The notes beneath the pieces were generated by a model, which worked only from the letters and a program-made list of their open reading frames with translations, had not been told where the DNA came from and did not search any database. Of a stretch of 8,267 nt of DNA, positions 1 to 7,025 are shown one piece after another. Source of the stretch: an uncultured Verrucomicrobiota bacterium (GTDB lineage: Bacteria; Verrucomicrobiota; Kiritimatiellia; RFP12; UBA3636); contig CAMOEO010000124.1 of assembly GCA_946612175.1 (NCBI GenBank), positions 1-8,267 on the forward strand, read 5' to 3'. The translations under genes and the position numbers were made by a program. Each line of letters opens with the position of its first letter. Position 1 is the stretch's first letter.

Positions 1-44
1 GGGATGCGGAGAAGGTCGAGGAAGAAGGGGAGGTCGATGTCCAT
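1..44 (-). CDS. 5' end of an unidentified gene, cut by the window edge
   Basis: An ATG at 44-42 opens a frame reading MDIDLPFFLDLLRIP and then runs off the window. Codons are nearly all C- or G-ending, as in the neighbouring genes, which supports real coding. It is the next minus-strand gene after the PHP-domain gene, 87 bases downstream of that stop. A 9-bp repeat array ends three bases before the ATG, so there is no Shine-Dalgarno sequence. Fifteen residues cannot identify a family. A hydrophobic helix ending in LLRIP is seen at the N-terminus of M20-type metallopeptidases, but many other proteins would fit. Confidence 0.5.
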   Translation of the reverse strand, partial: MDIDLPFFLDLLRI

Positions 45-47
45 GGC

Positions 48-92
48 GGTTGAAGGGGTTGAAGAGGTTGAAGGGGTTGAAGGGGTTGAAGA
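48..92 (-). repeat. Tandem 9-bp repeat array A (5 units), abutting a start codon
   Basis: Five back-to-back 9-bp units read GGTTGAAGR on the plus strand, which is YCTTCAACC on the coding strand. In transcription order the first base of the units runs T, C, C, T, C. The array ends three bases upstream of the ATG at 44-42 and therefore forms the immediate leader of that gene. The same unit occurs at about 4027-4095 and 6061-6104. Array C at 6061-6104 has the same order of unit variants, so A and C look like copies of one element. Confidence 0.9.
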
Positions 93-98
93 GTTTTT

Positions 99-124
99 GG
101 GGGTGGGGTGGAGGGGCGGAGGGG
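99..124 (+). other. G-quadruplex motif beside repeat array A
   Basis: The plus strand has four runs of at least four G (99-103, 105-108, 113-116, 121-124) separated by loops T, TGGA and CGGA, which meets the usual G4 sequence rule. It lies between the stop of the PHP-domain gene at 132 and repeat array A. Because the genes are on the minus strand, the G-rich strand is the transcription template and the mRNA carries the C-rich version. Folding in the cell is not shown. It could simply reflect the purine/pyrimidine bias of this spacer. Confidence 0.55.
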
Positions 125-131
125 TTGGAAA

Positions 132-1001
132 TCAGGAGGGAAGGGGGCGTTTCGCGCGGGCGGCGTCGACCGCGGCGGCGAGGGCGTCGAAGGCCTCGTC
201 GGGGACCTTGAGCCCGCCGTAGGCGACGCCGAGGCGGATGGCGGGCTTGTTGGCCCCGTGGTAGTCGGAGCCGCCCGTGACGAGCAGGCCGAACGTCCGG
301 GCGAGGCCGACGTACTCGTCGATCTGGGGCTTCTGGTAGCCGGTGTAGAGGCATTCGACGCCGGCGAGGCCGAGCCCTGCGAGGCGGGCGACGAACGCGC
401 GCAGCTCGTCGCGCTCCATGCGGAGCAGGTGCGGGTGGGCGAGCGAGACCACGCCGCCTGCGTCGGCGGCGAGGCGCAGCGCCTCCTCGGGCGCGAGCCG
501 GAAGCGCTCCGCGTAGGCGGGGCGCCCGCGGGCGAGGAAGCGCTCGAAGGCGTCCCGGACGTCCTGCGCGAAGCCCTTGCGGACGAGCGCGGCGGCGATG
601 TGGGGGCGGGCCACGATCCCGCCCTCGCCGGCCTCCGCGGCGACCTCCTCCGCGGAGACCGGGACGCCGAGCCGGGCGAGGCGGGCGAGGATCTCGGCGT
701 TGCGCGCGCGGCGGCCGTCGCGCACCTTCGCGAGCGCCTCGGCGAGGCGCGGCTCGGCGGCGTCGCAGCCGTAGGCGAGGAGGTGGACGGTGCGGCCGGG
801 GACGTCGGCGGAGATCTCCATCCCGGGGATCGTGCGGACGCCCTCCGCGGCCGCCGCTGCGGCGAAGCGCGCGGAGCCGGCCATCGTGTCGTGGTCGGTG
901 AGGACGGCGGCGGAGAGCCCGGTCTCGCGGGCGAGCGCGGCGAGGCGCTCGGGGGGATCGGTGCCGTCGGAGAAGTCGGAATGGCAGTGCAGGTCGACCA
1001 T
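132..1001 (-). CDS. PHP-domain metal-dependent phosphoesterase (TrpH / RNase AM-like)
   Basis: A 289-residue protein, the usual size for the stand-alone TrpH/YciV group of PHP phosphoesterases. The expected metal ligands are visible: HCH near the N-terminus (H5, H7), D12, H37 in TDHD, E62 in GMEIS, H134 in ARPHIA, H189 in LAHP, and D246/H248 in GSDYHG. Characterised relatives hydrolyse 3',5'-nucleoside bisphosphates or act as a 5'-3' exoribonuclease that trims rRNA 5' ends (RNase AM), using a trinuclear metal site. Which activity applies here is inference. There is no signal peptide, so it should be cytoplasmic. The ATG at 1001 is chosen because the PHP motif VDLHCHSDFSDG starts at residue 2; the frame stays open further upstream only as a shadow of comM. 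It begins five bases after the comM stop, so the two are probably translated from one message. The Shine-Dalgarno sequence is weak or absent. Confidence 0.9.
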   Translation of the reverse strand: MVDLHCHSDFSDGTDPPERLAALARETGLSAAVLTDHDTMAGSARFAAAAAAEGVRTIPGMEISADVPGRTVHLLAYGCDAAEPRLAEALAKVRDGRRARNAEILARLARLGVPVSAEEVAAEAGEGGIVARPHIAAALVRKGFAQDVRDAFERFLARGRPAYAERFRLAPEEALRLAADAGGVVSLAHPHLLRMERDELRAFVARLAGLGLAGVECLYTGYQKPQIDEYVGLARTFGLLVTGGSDYHGANKPAIRLGVAYGGLKVPDEAFDALAAAVDAARAKRPLPS

Positions 1002-1006
1002 GCGGG

Positions 1007-2614
1007 CTAGGTCCAGAGGGAGCGGTCGAGCGCCCGGTAGGAGAGCGCCTCCTGCAGGTCGGAGGGGCGGAGCGCCTCGCGGCCGTCGAGGTCGGCGATC
1101 GTGCGGGCGACCTTGAGGATGCGGTCGTGGGCGCGGGGGCTGAATCCCATCTGCGAGATCGCGAAGTTCATGACCTGGAGGCACTCCCCGTCCATCCGGC
1201 AGAAGCGCTCCAGGTCGGCGCGCTCCATCGCGGCGTTGGTGCGGCGGGCGCCGGGGCGGTCCGCGAAGCGCCGCGCCTGCGCCGCGCGGGCGCGGGCGAC
1301 GCCCTCGCGCAGCTCGGCGGACGAGGCGCCCGTCGGGATCGTCTGCAGGTCCTGCAGGCGCGCGGGGGCGACGGCGACGTGCAGGTCGATGCGGTCCAGG
1401 AGCGGCCCGGAGAGGCGCGCGCGGTAGCGCTGGATCTGCGTGCGCGTGCAGCGGCACGGGCGGTTGGGGTCGCCGTAGTGGCCGCAGGGGCAGGGGTTCA
1501 TCGCGGCGACGAGCATGAAGCGCGCGGGGAAGCGCGCCGTGCCCGAGGCTCGGGAGATCGTCACGAACCCGTCCTCCATCGGCTGCCGCATCACCTCCAG
1601 CGCGCTGCGCGAGAACTCGGGCAGCTCGTCGAGGAACAGCACGCCGAGGTGGGCCAGCGTGATCTCGCCGGGCGCGGGGCGCGAGCCGCCGCCGACGAGG
1701 CCCACGTCGGAGACCGTGTGGTGCGGGGCGCGGAACGCGCGCTCGCGCAGCAGCGCCGTGCCGGGCGGGAGGAGGCCGGCGACCGAGTGGATCTGCGTCA
1801 GCTCCAGCGCCTCCTCGACGGACATCGGGGGGAGGATCGAGGGGATGCGGCGCGCGAGCATGGACTTGCCCGTGCCGGGCGGGCCGACCATGAGCAGGTT
1901 GTGGCCGCCGGCGACGGCGACCTGGACCGCGCGCTTGGCCATCTCCTGGCCCTTGACGTCGACGAAGTCCGGCGCGGCGGCGGGGCCGGCGGCGAAGAGC
2001 GCGTCGAGGTCGGCCTCGACGGGGCGGGTGCGGCCGGCGTCGGCGCCCGAGAGCAGGTCGGCGGCGTGGCGGAGGGAGCGGGCGGGCCAGACGCGGAGGC
2101 CGCGGACGACGGCGGCCTCGGGGGCGTTCGCCTCGGGGACGAGGAAGTCCGTCGCGCCGGCGTCGCGCATCGCGAGGGCGAGCGGGAGGACGCCGCGGAC
2201 GGGCCGCAGCTCGCCGCCGAGCGAGAGCTCGCCGGCGAGGGCCGTCGTGGCGGGGTCCATCGGACGGAGGGGCGGGGCGGGCGGGTCGCCGGGGCGGCGG
2301 CGCCGGCGGGAGCCGTCGAGCGGGACCTCGCCGGAGGCGACGAGGATCGCCAGCGCGATAGGCAGGTCGAAGAGGGTGCCGTCCTTGTGGACGTCGGCCG
2401 GGGCGAGGTTGACGGTGGTGCGGCCCTCGAACGGGCGGAAGCCGGAGTTGGCGATCGCGGTGGAGACGCGGTGGTGGCTCTCCTTGACCGCGGCGTCGGG
2501 GAGCCCGACGACGACGATCTGGGGGTCGCCGATGCGGGAGACGTCGGCCTCGATCTCGACGCGGAGCGCGCCGATTCCGTTCAGGGCGCCGGAGAGGAGC
2601 TTGGCGAGGGGCAT
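1007..2614 (-). CDS. comM: ComM/YifB-family AAA+ ATPase (Mg-chelatase-like)
   Basis: A 535-residue protein with the full ComM/YifB layout. The N-terminal ChlI-like domain spans about residues 1-185, with GLPDAAVKES near 37-46 and the FDLPIALAIL segment. The AAA+ Mg-chelatase module has Walker A GPPGTGKS at 244-251, Walker B VLFLDE at 325-330 and an SGPLLDRIDLH segment with R408. A four-cysteine cluster (C375, C377, C387, C389) sits in MNPCPCGHYGD and PCRC. The C-terminal Mg_chelatase_C domain ends in YRALDRSLW. In Vibrio and Haemophilus, ComM is a hexameric branch-migration helicase that helps integrate transformed DNA. The family is widespread in bacteria not known to be competent, so a role in recombination is the safer reading. 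It is about 25 residues longer than usual because of an Arg/Pro-rich insert at about 101-124. ATG 2614 begins the conserved MPLAKLLSGALNGI. The gene starts 23 bases after the regulator stop with no clear Shine-Dalgarno sequence. Confidence 0.95.
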   Translation of the reverse strand: MPLAKLLSGALNGIGALRVEIEADVSRIGDPQIVVVGLPDAAVKESHHRVSTAIANSGFRPFEGRTTVNLAPADVHKDGTLFDLPIALAILVASGEVPLDGSRRRRRPGDPPAPPLRPMDPATTALAGELSLGGELRPVRGVLPLALAMRDAGATDFLVPEANAPEAAVVRGLRVWPARSLRHAADLLSGADAGRTRPVEADLDALFAAGPAAAPDFVDVKGQEMAKRAVQVAVAGGHNLLMVGPPGTGKSMLARRIPSILPPMSVEEALELTQIHSVAGLLPPGTALLRERAFRAPHHTVSDVGLVGGGSRPAPGEITLAHLGVLFLDELPEFSRSALEVMRQPMEDGFVTISRASGTARFPARFMLVAAMNPCPCGHYGDPNRPCRCTRTQIQRYRARLSGPLLDRIDLHVAVAPARLQDLQTIPTGASSAELREGVARARAAQARRFADRPGARRTNAAMERADLERFCRMDGECLQVMNFAISQMGFSPRAHDRILKVARTIADLDGREALRPSDLQEALSYRALDRSLWT

Positions 2615-2637
2615 GGCGGGGAGGAGGGAGAGCGGCG

Positions 2638-4026
<1,389 letters not shown>

Positions 4027-4095
4027 GAAGGGGTTGAAGAGGTTGAAGAGGTTGAAGGGGTTGGAAAGGGTTGAAAGGGTTGAAAGGGTTGAAAA
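4027..4095 (-). repeat. Tandem 9-bp repeat array B (about 8 units), abutting the regulator start codon
   Basis: On the plus strand a partial unit (4027-4031) is followed by GGTTGAAGA twice, GGTTGAAGG, GGTTGGAAA, then GGGTTGAAA twice and a 10-base GGGTTGAAAA. The array touches the regulator ATG at 4026-4024 with no gap. The start codon itself lies in what looks like a mutated unit: coding-strand CCTTCATGC compared with CCTTCAACC. From 4025 to 4126 the plus strand contains no C at all, so the leader RNA has no G. The second half of the array drifts to a GGGTTGAAA form that also fits a G-quadruplex rule with loops of 6-7 bases. Confidence 0.9.
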
Positions 4096-4122
4096 GGGGA
4101 GGAGGGAAAGGTGGGGGAGGGG
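4096..4122 (+). other. G-quadruplex motif beside repeat array B
   Basis: Plus-strand G runs at 4096-4099, 4104-4106, 4113-4117 and 4119-4122 are separated by loops AGGA, AAAGGT and A, which allows a three-tetrad G4. It lies between the fmt stop (4127) and repeat array B. The position relative to the flanking genes is the same as for the motif at 99-124: upstream stop codon, G4 motif, 9-bp array, start codon. The coding strand here is a polypyrimidine tract, so structure is possible in DNA but not in the mRNA. Confidence 0.5.
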
Positions 4123-4126
4123 AGAG

Positions 4127-5242
4127 CTAGGGGCGGGGCGGAGGGGCCGGGGAGGCGGGCGTCGGGGATGCGGGGGCGGGGGCCGCCGGCGCCGGGGATG
4201 CGGGGGAGGACGCGGAGGGCGCCGGCGGAGGCTCGGGGGGCGCGGGGACGCGTTCGAGGCGGATGCCGATGGGGATGCGGGCGCGGTAGCCGTTGGAGAA
4301 GGCGCCGCCGTCCATCGGGCGGGAGCCGCCCTCGGGCAGCACGCGGGTGAGGCGCAGGGCGAAGCCGGCGCCGCCAGCGACGAGCGGGCCCTTGCGCTGG
4401 TCGAGCTCGAGGAGGGTGCCGGGGAGGGCCAGGGCCATGCCCCGGGGGAGCGCCTCGACCTCGGCGGCGAGGACCTTGAGCAGCTTGCCGGGCTGGCCGC
4501 CGACGGGGGGGATCCAGGTCGCGGCGCCCGGCCGGGGGTTGAAGGCGCGGACCTTGCGCTCGTTCTCGACGGCGGAGAGGGACCAGTCGAGGGAGCTTTC
4601 GGACTTGCGGATCTTGGGGGCGAGGGTGGCGCGCGCGTCGTCCTGCCGGACGCGCGGGCAGGTGCCGAGGGCGAGGTCGCGCAGGACGCGGAGCATGAGG
4701 TCGGCGCCGGCGCCGGAGAGGCGCTCGGCGACGGTGCCGGAGGTGTCCCGCGGGCCGATCTCGCAGCGGACGGCGCCGAGGATGTCGCCGGTGTCCATCC
4801 CGCGGTCCATCATCATGGCGGTGACGCCCGTCTCGGTGTCGCCCGCGAGGATGGCGCGCTGGATCGGCGCGGCGCCGCGCCAGCGCGGGAGCAGGGAGAC
4901 GTGGAGGTTGATGCACCCCAGGCGCGGCAGCTCCAGCAGCAGATCGCCGAGGAACTGCCCGTAGGCCATCACGACGAACGCGTCGACGCCGAGCCCGGCG
5001 AGCGTCTCGAGCATGATCGGCGCGTTGACGCGGACCGGGGTGAGCACCGGGATGCCGAGCGAGACGGCGAGCTTCTTGACGGGGCCGGGCTGTACGCGGA
5101 GGTGCCGCCCCTTGCCGCGGTCGGGCTGGGTGACGACGGCGACGACCTCGGCGAACGGACAGTCGGAAAGGGCGGACAGGAACGGGCACGAGAGCGTGTC
5201 GGAACCCATGAAGACGACGCGAAGTCGCTGCTGCGGAAACAT
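4127..5242 (-). CDS. fmt: Methionyl-tRNA formyltransferase with a Pro/Ala-rich tail
   Basis: Transfers a formyl group from 10-formyltetrahydrofolate to Met-tRNA(fMet) in the cytoplasm, producing the bacterial initiator. The protein has 371 residues; the E. coli enzyme has about 315. The N-terminal formyltransferase domain shows RVVFMGSD at 8-15, VVTQPDRGKGR at 36-46, and NLHVSLLPRWRGAAPIQ around the catalytic N112 and H114, with D150 in MDRGMDTGDIL. These match the N-H-D triad of the family. The C-terminal OB-like domain contains VRAFNPRPGAATW. The last 40 residues (332-371) are a low-complexity Ala/Pro/Ser tail absent from typical Fmt. ATG 5242 places the first beta strand at residues 8-12; the next Met (M12) is inside it. 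A GGGAGG Shine-Dalgarno sequence lies upstream. The usual partner def (peptide deformylase) is not in the window. Confidence 0.96.
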   Translation of the reverse strand: MFPQQRLRVVFMGSDTLSCPFLSALSDCPFAEVVAVVTQPDRGKGRHLRVQPGPVKKLAVSLGIPVLTPVRVNAPIMLETLAGLGVDAFVVMAYGQFLGDLLLELPRLGCINLHVSLLPRWRGAAPIQRAILAGDTETGVTAMMMDRGMDTGDILGAVRCEIGPRDTSGTVAERLSGAGADLMLRVLRDLALGTCPRVRQDDARATLAPKIRKSESSLDWSLSAVENERKVRAFNPRPGAATWIPPVGGQPGKLLKVLAAEVEALPRGMALALPGTLLELDQRKGPLVAGGAGFALRLTRVLPEGGSRPMDGGAFSNGYRARIPIGIRLERVPAPPEPPPAPSASSPASPAPAAPAPASPTPASPAPPPRP

Positions 5243-5253
5243 CTCGAAGGCGG

Positions 5254-5261
5254 AACCTCCC
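5254..5261 (-). promoter_or_regulatory. Shine-Dalgarno sequence of fmt
   Basis: The coding strand reads GGGAGGTT, the clearest ribosome binding site in the window. It ends 11 bases before the ATG at 5242, slightly longer than optimal. It supports that start, and it contrasts with the regulator and the gene at 1-44, whose leaders carry no G-rich site. Confidence 0.65.
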
Positions 5262-5288
5262 TGAGGGTGGCGGGGTGAACGGGCATAG

Positions 5289-5308
5289 GCCGCGCGGAGT
5301 CGCGCGGC
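5289..5308 (-). promoter_or_regulatory. Perfect 8-bp inverted repeat in the fmt leader
   Basis: GCCGCGCG, a 4-base ACTC loop, and CGCGCGGC form a perfect stem on the coding strand. It would begin a few bases after the predicted transcription start and end about 46 bases before the fmt ATG. It could be a transcript-stabilising 5' hairpin, an operator, or the base of a longer hairpin terminator for the gene upstream. No T-run follows it. At this GC content such a palindrome is more likely by chance than in average DNA. Confidence 0.45.
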
Positions 5309-5318
5309 GCGAGTCAGA

Positions 5319-5348
5319 AGGATACACCCGCGCCCCCGCTCAAGTCAA
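5319..5348 (-). promoter_or_regulatory. Candidate sigma-70-type promoter for the fmt unit
   Basis: On the coding strand a TTGACT -35 element (5348-5343, 5 of 6 consensus bases) and a TATCCT -10 element (5324-5319, 4 of 6) are separated by 18 bases. This predicts initiation near 5311-5312 and a leader of about 70 bases. It is the only place in the long spacer with both elements, in a region where AT-containing hexamers are rare. The -35 lies in the loop and descending arm of the hairpin at 5331-5363. It is a sequence match only. Confidence 0.5.
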
Positions 5349-5363
5349 ACGAGCGCGGGGGCG
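5331..5363 (-). terminator. GC-rich hairpin right after the glycosyltransferase stop
   Basis: Immediately after the TGA at 5366-5364 the coding strand can form CGCCCCC/GGGGGCG plus GCTC/GAGC, with a 2-base bulge and the 9-base loop GTTTGACTT. That is 11 pairs. There is no T-tract after the stem, so it is not a classical intrinsic terminator. It may end transcription inefficiently, act with Rho, or protect the 3' end. Confidence 0.5.
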
Positions 5364-7016
5364 TCAGCGCACGCGGACTTCGAGCGGCGTGTTGTGCTGG
5401 CCGAAGCGGGGCTCGGCGAGGACGGCTTCCCCGCATCTGTCGCGCACGGCGGAGAGCAGGCGCTCGCGGTCGGACTCGGGAAGCGGATCCGTCGAGGGGC
5501 AGGCGAGCGCGAAGGAGAAGCCGGAGAGCGCGGCGACGTCGTAGTCGGCTTCGCGGATCGCCGCCTCGGCGGTGGCGACGTTGTGGACGCGGTGCGCGCG
5601 GGCCTCGTCGTCGGAGAGGTCCGGGAAGATCGAGAAGGGCCCCATCTCGAAGCCGCGGACGACCGGGACGCCGGCCTCGACGGCGAGGTAGGCGTCCTGC
5701 GCGAGGATCGGCTTGCCCTCCGGGTTCCGCTCGCGCACGACGCGGCCGGCGCGGCGCAGGCGCGCGAGCGCGCTGTCGAGGCTGGAATGGAACCAGAAGA
5801 GATGCTGCTCGCCGTCGACCCACTTCATCGGCCAGGGCGACGCGGCGACGAAGGCGACCGACGCGGCGAGCGCGGCGAGGCCGACGCGCCACGGGCGCAG
5901 GTTCGCGCGGGCGACGAGCCCGCCGAGCGGCACCGCGAGCGCGACCGCCGCGAGCGGCATCGCGGGCGTGTTGTAGTCCGCGTAGGGGAACGGAACGAGG
6001 AAGTGCGCGGCCGTCAGCAAGACGAACGCGGCGACGACGGCGAGATAGAGGGGATCGAGAGGTTGAAGGGTTGAAGAGGTTGAAGGGGTTGAAGGGGTTG
6101 ATGAGGAAAACTTGGAACCGGAAACCTTCTTTGTTGCGGCGACGGCGAGGATCGCCGCGGCCGCGATCAGGGCCGGATAGCCCTGCGCGAGGAAGCAGAG
6201 GAAGCCGGCGCGCAGGACGAGCCACTCGCCGAGGGGCGCGGAGGCGCGGGCCGCGTGGTAGGTCTGCGAGAAGAGGAAGTTCTCCGGGCATTCCAAGAGG
6301 AACGGCGCGTAGGCGAACGCAAGCGCGGCGGCGCAGCCGACGGCGAACCAGAGCCAGTCGAAGCGGCGCGCGCGGTCGCGGCGCGCCGCGACGATCAGCG
6401 CGATCCACACCGGGACGGCGGCGAGGCAGAGCGTGGCGCGCGTGGCGGCGGCGAGGGCGAAGCACACGCCGGAGAAGGCGGCGGCGAAGGGCGCGCGGCG
6501 GGGGATGCTTTTCAGAGCGAGCTCCAGCCCCGTCGCGAACAGGAACCCGAACGACAGGAAGAACGCGCCGAGCGCGTAGGTCTTGGGAATCGCCGTGAAG
6601 TAGGACCAGTCGGGCGACAGCGAAAGGAGGAGGAACGAGAGGACGAACGCGGGCCACTCCGCGGCGGGATCGCGCCGTCGCGCGAGGCAGCCGGCGCAGG
6701 CCGAGAAGAAGAGGGCCGCGAGCAGTCCGAGGAGGGCCGTGAGGATGCGACCGCCGAGGACGCCGCCCGGGCTCCAGTTGTCGGCGAAGGCGCCGTAGAC
6801 AAAAGGCAGGGCGGGTCCCTGCGTGTAGAGGAAGTCGCGGTAGGGCACCATCCCGCGCGAGACGTTCTGCGCGGCGAGGAGATACCAGCCCTCGTCCGCG
6901 TTGAGCGGGCCGAACCAGACGTTGACGGCGGCGAGGAGCGCGGCGGCGAGCCACGCGAGCAGCACGGGCCACCGCCACGGATTCGCCTGCAATCCTGTCG
7001 AACGGGAATCGGACAT
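5364..7016 (-). CDS. GT-C fold membrane glycosyltransferase (ArnT/PMT, GT39-like)
   Basis: A 550-residue polytopic membrane protein with roughly 10-12 hydrophobic segments (for example about 14-34, 88-110, 144-163, 193-211, 219-240, 279-294, 323-342, 350-368, 376-393), then a soluble C-terminal region from about 400. After the first helix, in the first external loop, is NADEGWY (D41/E42) followed by GMVPYRDFLYTQGPAL. This is the acidic motif and loop typical of GT-C transferases that use polyprenyl-phosphate sugars. Donor and acceptor are unknown; lipid, polysaccharide or protein glycosylation are all possible. ATG 7016 is nine bases after the upstream stop, with an AAGGA site inside the end of that gene but 13 bases away. 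An odd Ser/Thr/Pro stretch at about 297-320, between two helices, is encoded by a 9-bp repeat array with unusual codons. The gene is probably co-transcribed with the membrane protein upstream. Confidence 0.85.
   Translation of the reverse strand: MSDSRSTGLQANPWRWPVLLAWLAAALLAAVNVWFGPLNADEGWYLLAAQNVSRGMVPYRDFLYTQGPALPFVYGAFADNWSPGGVLGGRILTALLGLLAALFFSACAGCLARRRDPAAEWPAFVLSFLLLSLSPDWSYFTAIPKTYALGAFFLSFGFLFATGLELALKSIPRRAPFAAAFSGVCFALAAATRATLCLAAVPVWIALIVAARRDRARRFDWLWFAVGCAAALAFAYAPFLLECPENFLFSQTYHAARASAPLGEWLVLRAGFLCFLAQGYPALIAAAAILAVAATKKVSGSKFSSSTPSTPSTSSTLQPLDPLYLAVVAAFVLLTAAHFLVPFPYADYNTPAMPLAAVALAVPLGGLVARANLRPWRVGLAALAASVAFVAASPWPMKWVDGEQHLFWFHSSLDSALARLRRAGRVVRERNPEGKPILAQDAYLAVEAGVPVVRGFEMGPFSIFPDLSDDEARAHRVHNVATAEAAIREADYDVAALSGFSFALACPSTDPLPESDRERLLSAVRDRCGEAVLAEPRFGQHNTPLEVRVR
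6061..6104 (-). repeat. Tandem 9-bp repeat array C (5 units), inside the glycosyltransferase gene
   Basis: In transcription order the units are TCATCAACC, CCTTCAACC, CCTTCAACC, TCTTCAACC and an 8-base CTTCAACC. Apart from one substitution and one missing base, this equals array A at 48-92, with the same order of T- and C-initial units. It is read in frame as alternating Ser, Thr and Pro at about residues 305-319. It sits in a loop, and flanking sequence to about 6138 is also richer in A and T than the rest of the gene. The plus strand has no C from 6057 to 6110. Confidence 0.9.
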
Positions 7017-7025
7017 CGGCGGCGG

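Noticed and set aside
48..92. CRISPR array
   Set aside because: Units are only 9 bp and directly adjacent with no spacers, and no cas genes are present.
4537..4545. Single copy of GGTTGAAGG inside fmt
   Set aside because: It encodes the conserved Phe-Asn-Pro of the AFNPRPGA motif of Fmt, so the match to the repeat unit is explained by protein constraint and is not tandem.
5243..5363. tRNA or small RNA gene in the longest spacer
   Set aside because: No cloverleaf or T-loop signature is visible; the hairpins are accounted for by the stop-proximal stem and the fmt leader.
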